The notes under the pieces are model-generated. The model worked only from the letters and a program-made list of their open reading frames with translations. It was not told the origin of the DNA and made no database searches. Source: Hyposmocoma kahamanoa (Eukaryota; Arthropoda; Insecta; Lepidoptera; Cosmopterigidae). Taken from it: a stretch of DNA of 64,000 bases. Where the stretch lies: NCBI RefSeq assembly GCF_003589595.1, contig NW_020653993.1:7072251-7136250 (forward strand), given 5' to 3'. Shown here one piece after another: positions 1 to 13,200 of the stretch (position 1 is its first letter; every line of letters starts with the position of its first letter). The position numbers and the translations under genes are program-made.

Positions 1-810
1 TAACAATTGACTTCGCATTTGGGATGATTCAACATCAGAAACAACAAAAAAGAATTCCAGGATTCTTTTATCGTTCATTTCCCTTGTTTTTAGTATCAAT
101 CGCTTATAACGCCAATTAAATTTTACTACTTTGCCTTTATCGCTGTTATTTTTTATTAAATATACGATAGACAAAACGTTCATTCAACACAAACTTGCAA
201 TCACAACATTTGCAAAGATTATTAAAATAATCACTTTTTTTTATTGAAAGTAGCTGCCGCATATAATGTTATTATGTTGTACTTATGTTGTCGACGTTGA
301 TTATTGATAATCTACAACGCTGTTATTCTACCAGTAGTTCTCGTGCTCCTATCAGTGGGAGTACGCTGTAGGAGCATGTGAAAACCGTCGTCGTCATTTT
401 GGTACCTTTTCTTGTATTTCTCGTACTTTTTATTTTTCGTTTACAGACAAGTTTTTTGTTTGCTTTGCTACAATTTTGGTCTTAGGTCCCCGTTTAGTAT
501 GGATGCTGAAGTCTGCCGCCGCTGGTTGAAAGGGCGCTTGTGACAAAAACTCAAAACCGAGAAAATAATGTTTAAAGAAATTAAATGAAAAAATATCTGC
601 TGTTTCTTTCTGCAAATGCAGTAAGATAAACCTATATTATACACAAAATATGGAATTAAAATATTTTATTTATGCTTCATTATTTAATTATTACGATTTT
701 CCGTTTACAACTTAGTAAAAAATGTTCGTAAAATACTCAATACTAGATAAGATGGACGCAAGTAACCTCTCCTTTTTAACATAGCAATACACAATGCTAT
801 TGTTACGTTA
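1..810. other. Gene-free AT-rich sequence
   Basis: No exon with a convincing protein sequence and no repeat with clear ends was recognised here. The stretch lies downstream of the hnRNP U-like gene. The one open frame over 60 codons has no recognisable motif and reads like chance. Confidence 0.5.
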
Positions 811-1099
811 GGGCGCATTCTCATTATGTCGTGACGACAGACAGTCGTGCAGTTTAAAGTATCGTGACTTGTATATTTAAATCAAGTTGTTCACATACAA
901 AAACACGAGTAACGTCGTGCGAACGACAAGGCGGCTGCCGTGAACCGATAAATTGTCGTCACGATCTAGTGGGAACAGCTAGACACGATAGTCGTTCAAC
1001 GATAAACGGCCACGACAGTTAGTCGTAGTGTAGGAACAGGCTAGACGCGACAGTCGTCCAACGATAAATAAAACGTTACGACATAATGGGAACGCGCCC
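811..1099. mobile_element. TIR element rich in GTCGT motifs, copy 1
   Basis: The left end GGGCGCATTCTCATTATGTC is mirrored at the right end by GACATAATGGGAACGCGCCC. The inside is built from repeated GTCGT/ACGAC words. A longer copy lies at 47,548-48,403. The flanks TTA and TCA fit a degraded 3-bp target duplication, as in PIF/Harbinger elements. No transposase is present, so this is a non-autonomous (MITE-like) copy. Confidence 0.75.
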
Positions 1100-2368
1100 T
1101 CAGTGAATAAGATGAAAGGGCAGTATGTGGTTACAATGTCTTTTCAATGTCGTAACTTGACATTTTCAAGATTAATTACTTAAATGAAATGTAACCACTT
1201 TAATTTAAATTTACATTACTGGAAAATTAACATTTTTCAGTAACTACATACATGTAGAGCGTCAATCGAGGAAGATTTAGAAAATTAAATGTGACTTGAG
1301 TCTTTTCATTTAGGAAACGAAACTATTTTTCCGGATGTAAATCGCGTATATTTGTTTTTTCAAACAAACCGACGTTTCGGGCACTTTACAGGTCGCATGG
1401 TCACGGTTGACTGAGGTGGTAGTCTTCAACCAGTTATCTTTTCATTTACTTAAGTAATTGAAATGTGTAGTTAAAACGAAATGACGTATATATGCAATTA
1501 CGCCTTTTTTTAACAATTTCTTCTGTAAATACGTGGACAATAAAAGTGTGGGTACTTACCAAGGAAAAAAAAGAACAGATTCATCTTTTTTTGCTGATCA
1601 CGACAGTACATACAACTCATTTATTGAAAAAGTATGACATGCGCCCTTTCAAGTAACGGCGGCAAAATTGTGTTGACAAGTGGAGTGCAAACCCTAAATC
1701 AGGCAATAAACAGGTATAGAAAAGAAAGAAAATAATTCTTAATGAAATACATTTTATTATAATTCAAATCGTTTAGCCATTCGAACTAGATTCACAGCTT
1801 AACTAGGTTGGTTTGTACACCAAGTCCTCGTACAGTCACACTTAACAGTCACTTAGTCACGACTTAAATCTAAGTTTTTAAAACAAGATTGCATATTGAG
1901 ACATTAGGTATAATCGTTTACTTTGAGATGGAGCAGATTGAAACTTCGGTGTGAATACAAAGAAATTGGTAAAAAAAACTGCCGACTCGACGTGCGGAAG
2001 AAATAGGATAACACCAGGCTATTGGCAAAATGTTATGTTTCAAAATAATTACATTACTTGACCCAGCCATGATTGATCAAATTGGAGTTATCATGCTTCT
2101 TCCAAAGACCACAGCAGTTACAATAACATTATTTATTAATCAGTAAAATACATTCTATAGACATTCTTAATAAGCACATTAGGTAGACAACGTTTGTTGA
2201 CATCGGATTTTGTCAATGTCGCGAACAATAGGCCTAAGTAATAAAAGAATTTTTTATTTGCTGATAACGTCAAAACTGTGCTATGTAGACTAATTGACGT
2301 GCTACATTTATCAGCAACGAGGCAATAAAAAAATTACATGTGAATAGTGATACAAATGTCATTCTATA
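1100..2368. other. Gene-free stretch with one repeat fragment
   Basis: The only recognisable content is a fragment at about 1,310-1,425. It matches the element with target duplication at 45,822-46,006 and shares the words AACTATTTTTCCGGAT and CAAACAAACCGACGTTTC. Nothing else was recognised. Confidence 0.5.
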
Positions 2369-2794
2369 TACAGGGGGATAAAAAAAACTGACCATTTTTT
2401 TCCTGTGCATAAGATTCAGTAATACAACACATTAGTCAAATAAAACAAACAAAAATTTCCCCATTTATTTGATGTTAATATTTCCCAATAATTTTTACCG
2501 CTGTTTACCTTAAAATAGGAAATAAAATTGAGCGATTGGCGCAGTTGTCTAGACGCCTAGGCACCAGCGCTAACGCATCGCGCGTTAGTAGTTAGTACAC
2601 TGACCCACACCGTTGTTGTTGCTATAGCAACGGCGTCTGGTTATTGTTGGGTCAATTATGTTCAAGATTTTTCGGAAAAGTTTGAGACGTCATATCTTAT
2701 TAATTTGTTAAGTATTTAAAAAAAACCGAACATGTATTTTTTATTTCAGTATGCTTCTTTAAAATGGTCAGTGGTTTTTTTTATCAACCTGTAT
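2369..2794. mobile_element. Mariner-like MITE, about 425 bp
   Basis: The left end reads ACAGGGGGATAAAAAAAACT followed by GACCATTTT. The right end reads AAAATGGTCAGTGG, a T-run and ATCAACCTGT, giving imperfect terminal inverted repeats of about 30 bp. TATA flanks both ends, consistent with TA target duplication by a Tc1/mariner-type element. There is no coding potential inside. Confidence 0.65.
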
Positions 2795-3429
2795 AAGCTT
2801 TTACAGGCGCGACACTGTGTAGCTTTACCTGTAAAATATAGAATTCTGAATTGATTTACTTTGCTGTTTACAAGGCCCGAGTTTCGACCTTCACCATTTA
2901 ATCACTACCTAAGTATTTTTAAACAAAGAGATCCTTTGTAATTCCGTAACAAAAATGTACAAATACACTTATCCAGTGCTTACACATAAAATTTATGTGC
3001 ATATACCTCTACTAAACCTGATAAAAAATACTTTCTAATGATTCACGACTAAAATAAACTCGAACCAAAGTTCCCATATCATTTGGCCGTTTCAACTAGT
3101 CCGCGCCTTAAGGAGTTTCACAGCGAGTACACTTGTTCAAGCGCATGCGTTTGAATTATTTGTGTGTGCTGTAAGAATAACGTTTATGTACGTTGGCATC
3201 TTATTTCACACAAAAAATAATGCACACGTATTTTGAAAGTATTTTGTTACACAATTTTGTTTTATATTTATTTATATTAGTGTGATGACCTTGCTATTCC
3301 TTCACGCGTACATGTCGTGCGAGAACGTTACGAGCGTTTGCGCACTTCATCCGATTCATAGAAGTTCCAAGACTGTCCGAAATGTCACAGGTGTCTGAAG
3401 TGTCATTTTTAGGTGTACAAGCGATATTC
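2795..3429. other. Gene-free stretch
   Basis: No gene, RNA or repeat boundary was recognised between the mariner-like MITE and the repeat that begins near 3,430. Confidence 0.45.
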
Positions 3430-3830
3430 GTATATCTGCCGTCCACTACTGAAACGCGGTGAATTGACAAATGGTCAAATAACCGTTTTAAATATCAAAA
3501 AAGAGAGCACAAAATTCTCTTTTAAACAGTTAAAATTAGTCACCGTGTTCGACTTATTGGAACTTACCCTAACGATGCATACCATTGACTTACAAATAAA
3601 TGGACGACGGGTCTAATACAAAAACCACGAAAAAAATGTCCCAAGTCAACCTATTCGAAATTTAAATTGTTATGTCATCGCAGTATCGCGCTGTCCGTAG
3701 AACAAATGAAGACTAAAGCGGAGTGTCGCGCTCTGTATACGATTTTAGCGCCTTACAAGTGCGGACACTTTTTAGCGCGGACCCGACGTCCATATAATTG
3801 TAAGTCAATGATGCATACCTGAAATATCAT
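3430..3830. repeat. Dispersed repeat, copy 1, carrying a 228-bp MITE
   Basis: The segment from CTGCCGTCCACTACTGAAAC to GGAACTTACCCTAACG recurs at 5,050-5,910, where a different element has inserted. In this copy the interruption is the MITE at 3,583-3,810. The original element type is unknown. Confidence 0.6.
3583..3810. mobile_element. Short TIR element with 8-bp target duplication (copy S1)
   Basis: It begins CATTGACTTACAAATAAATG and ends in the complementary order with TAATTGTAAGTCAATG. It is flanked on both sides by ATGCATAC (3,575-3,582 and 3,811-3,818), an exact 8-bp duplication. It is nearly identical to the copy at 14,491-14,719 and shares its ends with the long elements at 21,656-22,889 and 29,679-33,269. 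An 8-bp duplication points to the hAT or P superfamily; the class is not settled. Confidence 0.9.
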
Positions 3831-3895
3831 TAAACATTTTTATAGTCTCGGATTAGGAACGAATACGAATCGGATGCAGAGCGTAAACGCGCTTA

Positions 3896-4139
3896 TAGCA
3901 TTTACACACGGCGAATTTTAACAACGATACAAACGCGCGATTGCGTCGCTACACTAGCGGTTTATAGGTGGTGACATCGATGCAAACGCGCGCCTGCATC
4001 GATGCCGTCGGTTATGTTGAAACATTAAAAACGTGCATCGCGTTTGATTGCATGTGTGTAAAGGTAGACGATTAACGATTACATCGCTACTGAATCGCTG
4101 CAAACGCGCTGCTAAAAGTCACCGTGTGTAAACGCTCTT
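3896..4139. mobile_element. GC-rich MITE-like repeat with CGCG words
   Basis: The left side AGCATTTACACACGGCG is mirrored by CACCGTGTGTAAACGCT on the right. The interior repeats words such as GCAAACGCGC and CATCGATGC. This looks like a small inverted-repeat element. The exact ends and target duplication are not clear. Confidence 0.5.
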
Positions 4140-4886
4140 AGGTAGAAGGTAGAGCGCGGCGAGGGAATTTTCTTTATAGAGTCTTCGTTATAGCTTCATC
4201 GATACCATCGATGATTGCGCCAATGGCAAGTTAAGGGAACACACGGTTTTTTATTCAAAAATTGACCAGTGAATTTCGACAGAAGTCACTGATGAAGTCT
4301 ACAACAGAGTCAGCGATTGTCCGTCAAATCCGCAAATCATCGCTTAGCAGACAACACCGCGAGGAAATTTGGCAATTTTTACTTTTGAATGTTACTCAAG
4401 TCGAAATAAAACGTAAATATCAATAAAAATTTAACAACCAACTCATATACAATTATGTGTTATCCATAAATAGATCACTAATTACCAATAATAGATTAGA
4501 AAATTTTATGTGCAATAATATTAGTGCAGTTATTCACTTTCCTTTAAAATTACTCCAAATTGCTTGTGCTGTGTTGTTTGCTAAGAGACGAAATGTCAAA
4601 ATTAATTGACAAACCAATGATATTTTTTTAAATCGCTATAATTTATATTATTTTTACAACTAAGGCACCGCCAACAAGCAAAAAGAAGTTGACAAATGGT
4701 TTATTTCCATTCCCACTTTCACTATTAAAAAAGGAGTGAACATATTAACTAACGAATAACTCGTGTGTTTAAGTCGAATTTTGAAATCCTACATACGAGT
4801 TTAACGACAATGATGCAAACGAAGGTATTTGTTAGCCGCCGCCGCCCGCACTCGTACCCGTACTGAGTGACCGGGCACTCAGGGCT
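4140..4886. other. Gene-free stretch
   Basis: No gene or delimited repeat was recognised here. Confidence 0.4.
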
Positions 4887-5020
4887 TTGCCGGACAGTTT
4901 CCGTCGAGTCACCGCCGCGGACACTCATGATTACGGATCAAGGACTGGTTCGAAACGTGACTTTAATATGCGAGTTATCCGTTAGTTTAGTTAAAATGTC
5001 CGAATCTCATGATAATTTTT
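4887..5020 (+). repeat. Dispersed repeat fragment, copy 1
   Basis: GTCGAGTCACCGCCGCGGA, followed by TCATGATTA and later ATCCGTTAGTTTAGTTAA, is shared in the same orientation with 24,437-24,570. The family was not identified. Confidence 0.6.
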
Positions 5021-5049
5021 TGATGGGATGGACGAAAGCAGCTTGACAA

Positions 5050-5910
5050 AACTGCCGTCCACTAACTAAAACGCGGCTATAGGCCCATTTAGATGGAGAG
5101 ACTTTATCACACGCTTCGTGACGAAAATACGTACGCGATTATCGTAAGCAATAATCGCCATAAGATTATCGTAAAATAATGGTTACATTCAGGCAAGAAA
5201 TAAAATCTCGCCTACGATTATGTCATACGAGATTCGCAAGCAACTTAATCGCCTCCTCGACAGAGAAATATGTAGTAAGGAGATTCTTGCTTACGAGTTT
5301 TCAACTTGTCTAAACACGATCTCGTATGGCATTTTTTCAAGTTCATATGATTATCGTACAAATCGGTTCGAGCCGTTTTGAGTGCGAGAATTGCCATTCG
5401 AGTTCAGTGATTACTGCGGTATTGACTATGGACAATGACATAAATATACATTTTTTTATTTTTTTTTGTCTTCTTCAAATTTTGTAACATTTCTTAATCC
5501 AAAACTTTTTTTTCGTTCTAGTTTCATTAATTCTTGTCTTAGAAAAGCAGTGATAATCAAAACACCCTCGCGCACTGCACCCGTGTAGAAAAGGCTGGCA
5601 CAGAAACTCGAAATACGGTTTTTGCTTTCGAGTTCTGTTTACACGGAGACGTTCAATATTCAAAGGCGAGGCGATTATCGCTCACGTGGACGGTCGATAA
5701 TCGCGATTGTTTAGACGAGGAAACTATGTTTGTATTCTTTCGATAATCGTATCTTCGAGACGATAAACTCTCTCCATCTAAATGGGCCTTTACCGACAAA
5801 TGGTTCAAATATCCGGTAGCAAAAAAATAGAGCACAAAATTCTCTTTTAAAAATAGTTAAAATTAGTTAACGTGCTCGACTTATCGGAACTTACCCTAAC
5901 GTTGCGTAGC
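5050..5910. repeat. Dispersed repeat, copy 2, split by a TIR element
   Basis: The flanks (GCCGTCCACTAACTAAAACG on the left; GACAAATGGTTCAAAT through GGAACTTACCCTAACG on the right) match 3,430-3,580. The element at 5,082-5,788 interrupts the match near ACGCGG. Confidence 0.65.
5082..5788. mobile_element. TIR element of about 707 bp with many GATTATCG words
   Basis: It starts GGCCCATTTAGATGGAGAG and ends with the exact complement, CTCTCCATCTAAATGGGCC. The subterminal regions hold repeated GATTATCG/CGATAATC words on both sides. No transposase frame was found. The target duplication could not be fixed. Confidence 0.85.
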
Positions 5911-7147
5911 TGAATAAAATATAATTGAACAATTTCAATATTTTAAAACTGGGTTATGGTTTTTTTTACGCTATGTAAAAAAAAATTTTTGTCAGTTAGC
6001 CGCATTTTAGTTATGGGACGACAGAAAACCTTTCACCATCATGGCAAAAGCATTACAGTGTATGTCATTGACACATTAAGAAGAAAATCTATACCGATAG
6101 CGGTTAACGACTGCAGTTATTCACATTACTCGCATTTACAAAAGGCCAGTACCCGATTGTGCCTTACTGGTAAGCGGGAGAGAGCGCAATATCGCTGTCC
6201 CGTTCCTATGTCCTTTTATCTTCACCCTCTCCACCGCCCTGTTAATAAGGCGCGGGCCATCTTAAACAGTCACCCAACTAAAATTCCAATCGCGGTGATT
6301 TTTACAATCGTGCCTGATGTATTAAAGTTCTTCTGTATCTCTTTTTATAAATACCTACATTTATTATTTAAGTAAACAAAAAATGTCAATTAGTTGAAGA
6401 TTTAATTCATTGACAAAAATAACGGACGCATGTTAATATGTAATATATTTGCAAATTTGGCGTACAACTTTATTAATCCACGCCGATCTACCTGGTTTTA
6501 CAGCACAAAAGACATACGAGAAACTACACCTGTAGATGTAGTGCAGGGCTTCTTATTGGTTTGAAACAGAACTGTTCACAAAGGTTTACATTGAATGTCA
6601 AATTCGGCATGAAAATAGTTTTGAAACCGGTTATAATAAAAACCATTTATTTCAAATAATTGCATCGAAATAGTTAGATATTGCGCGGCAAGTAGCTGAA
6701 GACGGTTCAGCGCCGCCTTTGCTCACTATTGGTCTAAATTTTTATCAGTTAATATTTAAATAATACGTTTTAATAGCTCTGTACGGAACCAGTTAATAAA
6801 ATATCGGTTAATGAAAACCGAAACTATGTATGTATTAGAGCAGAACCAATTCGAAAATTATGCCGGTTCCCAAGCTCTACTAACTACACATGACTTTTAA
6901 GTAAATAAAAATTGTCCAGTGTAAATAGAAGATAATATAGAATGGCAACCTAAATACAGAGAAACCGCTTTTGTCGAAACACTTTTGGTAAGTAATTTAC
7001 AAAATACTTGACTATCATACAACAAAGTATTGTTACATAATACGTAATATGGTATCAGTTATAAAGGCAGTAGTGTATTGAATTATTGAAGTTGTACCGC
7101 GTGAAGTTTTACATATTAATAGGCATGGGCATACTAAAACGGAACTA
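5911..7147. other. Gene-free stretch downstream of the hnRNP U-like stop codon
   Basis: This should include the 3' untranslated region of the minus-strand hnRNP U-like gene just left of 7,148. No single polyadenylation signal is convincing; TTTATT (minus-strand AATAAA) occurs near 6,648 and 6,466. A 139-codon plus-strand frame at 5,956-6,375 has no recognisable motif and is not called. Confidence 0.45.
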
Positions 7148-7264
7148 TCACTTCTTGTCCTGTGCCGGCGGCGGCTGCTGCGCGTTAGCGTTGTAGTTCT
7201 GGTAGTACTGCGCCCACGCCTGCGCGTCGGCTGGCGTGCCGCCAGCTTGCCCTTGTTGGTATTG
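7148..7264 (-). CDS. HNRNPUL1: hnRNP U-like, last coding exon
   Basis: It encodes QYQQGQAGGTPADAQAWAQY, then a tail ending PPPAQDKK and TGA at 7,148-7,150. The acceptor is TTTGCAG just right of 7,264. Phase 0 matches the exon at 8,156-8,343. This is the C-terminal end of the Gln-rich low-complexity tail. Confidence 0.88.
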   Translation of the reverse strand, partial: QYQQGQAGGTPADAQAWAQYYQNYNANAQQPPPAQDKK

Positions 7265-10200
7265 CTGCAAAGACAATATTCATTCATTACCGGACTACTA
7301 TTCAAGTTGAAGTGGACTGGTCATGTCTGCCGCATGTCAAGTGAATTGTTGTGGGCCAAGATAACCATGGTGTGGAACCTTGAGTAGTGACTCAAAAAAG
7401 ACGCGGTAGACCACGACGGCGATGGCAGGATGACTGAAACTCCTTTTTAAAGAACTGGCCAGATGCTCGCAATGGGAAAAGAGGGGAGAGGTCTTTGCTC
7501 AGCAGTAGGATGGCAGAGGCTTTTAATTACATATATAATTATCATAAAACAAAATTCCATTGTTCTCACTGTCAATATTATTGTCCATTTTATTACAATA
7601 CATGCGAATAAATCAATAAAATACTTGGAAAAACATTTGTTTTGACATTTGATGTACTTTACTTTGACAACCGTATCATGGACCTCATGGTACTGCGAAA
7701 TGGACACGGTTGGCATATAAGATGACGTTACGTATTTTCGATTCCCGTGTTTGACACAGACCACTGTAATGCTATCTCTTTTGGCTTAAGACGACACGCA
7801 AGAGTTAAAGACAATAACATGTTTATGTTTTCAATGTCGAAATGTATCATATACATATAAGTCTGATTTCTATGTCAACATAACATGTCCTTTAGTTTCC
7901 ATAGTCTAAGGTTGTGTGACATGCGTGAGAAATGTTTTTATTTGATTTCGCCAGTCGTAACATGCGCGTCCTGAACACATCATAGAGAGCCTATGACATG
8001 TGTATAGATAAATACACTGCTACAGTTGTACATAATTAGGCATTAAAACACCATTTTATGCCTTTCATTATGTAACAGTCACATAAAACTACTATAAAGG
8101 GACACTTTTAAAATGTCACTTTTTATAATATTGACTATAAGAAAAAAATACTAACCCCAGGCCAGCCCTGCTGCTGTTGTTGCCACTGCTGCCACTGATA
8201 CCACTGCTGTGCAGTGTAGTTGGCGGGCCACTGCTGCGCCTGCTGCTGCTGTGGCTGCTGCTGACCGCCCTTGCCCCCGGCGTTGGCGCCGCCATGCGCG
8301 CCCTGTTGCTGCCACTGCGGCCAGTTGCCCCAGTTGCCCCAACCTTTACACGACGTTACAATATTCAATTACCTTATTATTATTGCGTACATCATAAAGA
8401 TAGATAAATAACACATTTACTTGTTGAATCACTGTACATTACAAACAAGCTATGACATGGACACAATGCTAGGAGATAAAAAATAATTTTTATTTCAAAA
8501 TAAGGAACCGTCTTCAAACTTTACTTATATTTTATATGTAAGCAAACTAAAACTAAAAAGTTAACAATAGATTGCAGGAAAGTGAACGAAACCGGATTCA
8601 TCCCCTAGTTTGCCACCCTTAGAGGTGGAATATTTTCTTCAAATAAATAAAGGGAATTGACTGAGTGACGCCCTCTCTCCATCAAAAAAAAGAATCATCA
8701 AAATCGGTTTATGAATACCGGAGTAATTGCGTAACATGCACGCACGCACGCTCGATGATAACAGATGATAGATGTTAACAACCTCGGTTCATCTTTATGG
8801 ATTTTTTTTTTTCAATTAGTGCTTTCTGATTGGTTAGATTCATATAGATTATAATTGTTACTTATTTATCCTTGCTAATATTATAAATGTGAAAGTAACT
8901 CTGTCTGTTACATTTCCACGCCTAAACCGCTAAACCAAAATTGATGAATTCTAGTATAGAGATAGATGGGACCTAGGAGAAGGACATGGGCTACTTTCTT
9001 GTCACAAAAAAATAAATCCTAAAGGAGGTGAAATAGGGGATAAAACTTTATATGGAGAACCAATCACCACCAATTTAACTGCCTCTGTGGTCGAACGGTT
9101 ACCATGCCGGACTACCACGCAGAGGTCCCAGGTTGGATTCCCGGGCCGGGAGAAGTATTTGTATGGCCTACATTTATTTCTATCGTGAGTTTGGGTGTAA
9201 TTTTTTAAATTGTGGTTGTCTAAGTGTGTGTCCATGACACCCGCGACACAGCGTTTCCCTAGTGCGGGGCTATGTTGAGTGTGTGCGTTATTGTTATTAT
9301 TATTATAATTAAAACTATGAAATGTAGTATACTACAGTAGGTTACTCGAAGTACTTCTTCTTCTTAGCTTGTCAGAACACTCAGCGACTGACACAGCATT
9401 ATCAGTGGCGTTGTACAGGTCCTCGCGTGTGAAGGTGTAGGGACAAAGGCGTACCATTGTCTGGGTGTTACTCCACGTGTGCATGCTCTACTTGCTTCGG
9501 CCGACTTGGGTTCGCAATCTATTTAGATACTTCAAAGTGTGCCAAGGTACAGCAGCGTTATGAGTGATGACATGGGGTATCTCTCCTTCCAGAGATTTAT
9601 ACGGACTTGGTTCAGTCCAGACGGAATACTTCTTTAATGAAGCTATGGCGACTCTTTAGCCTCTGGATTACCGGCACGTGATAGTGTAAGGGGTGCCGCG
9701 GGTCAGTCTCTTTTTCATCGGATCAGTCTGTCAAAGTGCTTATTCTACGCAGACGAAGTCGCGGACACCAGCTAGTTTACCATATAAAACATACTACACA
9801 ACAATGTTTTAGTCGCATTTTAATTCACTAAGATTCGTCACGCACTCCACCCACATGCCCAAACACCTGCACGAAAGGAGATCTCAACAAGGCCACTGAC
9901 AGCGCAATCAAGATTTGAAATATGAAACGTCTACTCTATTCAAGAACATGAAACCAACTTTATGCTATCATTAACTAAAATAGGCGGCTATTCTAGAAAG
10001 TCATTAATATTTTGATACTACGTGTCATACGAAATATTTGTAAACAGAATAATCAAATTTATTAACCTTGGTTGTTCCAATTACCCCAGCCGCCCCATCC
10101 GCTGGCCCACTGGTTCCAGCCCTGTTGTTGTTGGTTTGGCGGATTTGGACCGTCCTGTTAAATATTACATATTTATTTAAAATAACAGTTTTAAAAATAC

Positions 10201-13200
10201 AAGTCTAAGGAGTGTTCAGGACATTGTACGCCACGGGCCGATACGGCTTGGAGACAGCCGTATCGGGCCATCGTGGCGTACAATGTTTCATACGTTTTCT
10301 AAGGTATGTGAATTTTCTTCGTCATGCAGGTTTCACCATGAAGTTTTCCTTTACCGTTAACAAGAAGTGTTACTACTAAATACGTTGGCTAAATTTGAAA
10401 ACGCTGTTTTCGTTTTACTTTTCAAGCACAATATCGGGCAATTAAATCTTTTATATAAATTGTCATATAATTATTGACCGTACCCGCACGACGTACCATC
10501 CCTTTCCTGTACGTCTGGCGCAAACCTGGACGGCAATTGGCGAGTACCTTATGCCAATTGGTAAATTCTTTCACCACGATGGCAAGCATTAAAATGTAGA
10601 ACATCGTTTGTTGCAATCACGGTATATACAGTTGTTAAGGTCAATTGTAAGAACTATATAACACGATTGCAATAAATGATATTCTATTCTGCAATTTAAT
10701 GCTCCTTATCCTATTAAAAGGATTTACCAATCGGCGTAAGTACTTGCCAGGGTGTAGCAAATTGTGCTTAAAACTAGTTTATAAGACATCAATACGATAA
10801 GAAGATATAATAATTATTTCTATAGTTAATTTCACGTAGCAAGATTCCGGTAACGTTTGAGATTTGAAGTTTCTAGAAATGAGGTAGTGTAAAATCGAAT
10901 GAAAAAATTTGAGGAGCTGAATACCAAAAAATTGTAATGGCAGTGGAATAGTATCTCGATGGTATTTAGTATACCACCAAAAATAATGACGAAATAAGGG
11001 TTATCCATTCCTGGCAACTCGTTAGGCAAATGGGCCTTATATCCCTTTTAAATATCAACTCTCGTTAGCACTGAAATCACAAATTAGAAAGCTGAAACAG
11101 TACAACGCCAACAACTGACCTGTGTGTACGTCTCCGCATATTCCAAAAATATTCTAATATTTATTGTAATAAAGATAATATATCTAACTATAGGCTGTTC
11201 CGTTCGGTGGTGTGGGAAAAAAGCAAAAATCTAATTACAAAACAAAGGGAATCGCATTTCATCGGTAATTAAATGTTAAATATGTAATGTTTAAATTTTC
11301 ATCCATTATAGCAAAGCTCAAGTTCAAGTGGTCGATTTCAAGTGAAACAATTGACGACACCCGTCAATTGTTGCGAATTCGAGCTGGCCAATCGGAGCGC
11401 AGTTGTCACCGTAATGATTTGGTAGAATAGTTTTCAAACAAATAAAATAACATTTCGTCTCTAGTTCTGGTTATATACTTGATGCTCGATGGCTATAGCC
11501 ACTGACCTAGTCTTAACTTTACCCAAATACACTATTAAGATGATATATATTAGCAGACTTGAGGGTCAGCTCAGTATAATTGCGAATGGATATCTACATA
11601 CCTTCGGATTCCTATTTGGTCCACCCGGTCCGCCGTGGTTCCTGTTCTGCATGCCACCACGATTGTTTTGCTGTAATTGGCCACCGCGTTGCCATGACCC
11701 AGTTCCGCCGCCACCTGTACAACAATCATCGTACAGGACCGAATGGATAGTCACGCTGAATAGGGCTTGCAGAACCGGTCCGGTTCCAAAAAAAATTAAT
11801 TCCGATTCTGAGCTTTTATTTTCTCAATACAGTCTACTTTCAATAATTACAAAAAAAAGCATTGTTTGTAAGCTATTGAGATTTGTTTCTGTGATCATAT
11901 TATACGACCAAATTTGTAAATATGATCACTTAATATGATCACAGTGACAAAAACTGTGCCTATCTATGATTGAGCTGGCTTCCGCTACCTCATAGGTATG
12001 CTTCGTTGAATATCGGTACTATTTATTATTCTCACAAACACAACTTGCAATGCAATTCGTATAAATGCACGCTAATTTACACGAATTGCATTAAATTATT
12101 AGTAATTACAATAATATTGCTTCACGTATACAAGTTGAAACAAAATAATCGCAAAAGTAATTGACCGTGCCCGCATGAGCAATACAAATTAAAACAATTC
12201 TATTAGCTTAAGTTGTTTATCATTATCAGCACAATGGCCAATGCAACTCTAATGTGTGGGATCAGTTATCTGCAAAATGATTCCTTGTAGACTAACCTGG
12301 TCCCGGAGGAGGCCTCTTATCATTGTTAGGCGGAGGTCCCCTGTTGTTAGGCCTGTTGTCGTTCTGGTTAAAGCGGCCTCTGTCGCCAGGCGGGCCCCCC
12401 TGTGGTCCACGACCGGGGGGGCCACCGGGCGGGCGGTCGGGCCTAGCGCCGCCGCCGCGACCCCCGCGGAAGCTGTTGTCGCGGTCGCGGCCACCGCCGT
12501 AGTCGTTGCTGTGAGGAAAAAATTATTTAGTCAGGCTAGTTTCAGAGCAGTGCGGATTTATCTGCGGACACTTGTGGCGTTATAACATCATTTTACAGTG
12601 ACGCAGATTGTTCTGTACGGAACACGCTCCGCGTGAACTCCGCACAAGCCCGTGCGTTCATTGTAGGTGTTAATTGTCTTCCGTAAATATCCGTACTAAA
12701 TTAAATACTCGATTCAGAGCACTGCGGATTCTACGCATGTGGATGGGATGCAGGCGGACAGTCCGTACGGACTGTACGCATAGCTGTGAAACCAGCCTCA
12801 TTAATACAAGTATCATATTCGTAATAAGCGACACGGCTGTTCATAACAGTTGCAGCGCCAATCAGAGCTTTAAATCGCAAAGATAATAGGGGCGCCGCCA
12901 CTGCGCCCGTCACCCAGAGACATAAAAATGGCAAATCCCGTGTGCCTGTAGTCACACCAGCACCCCTACCCTTCTAAAGCGGAACGCAGTACTGTTCACA
13001 TTATGCTTGGTGACAGAAATAGGTATGGTGGCAGTGTTTCCCTGGATGGACTCTTTCACAAAGAGCTCTACTACTACTAAACTAACTATTATAGTACTTC
13101 ATCATTAGCGAGAGGTGTCGAGAAGCAACCGTTCGCCCACCACGCTACCATCGCCCATAATAATATGGTATATATAGTGATTTGTCTCTCCTACAATAGA

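Noticed and set aside
5956..6375. 139-codon plus-strand open frame
   Set aside because: No recognisable motif, odd composition, no splice or expression evidence, in a repeat-rich gene-free region; probably chance or an old transposon piece.
8151..8407. Overlapping plus- and minus-strand open frames over the Gln-rich exon
   Set aside because: They are shadows of CAG-rich coding sequence; only the WGNWGNW frame joins in phase to neighbouring exons.
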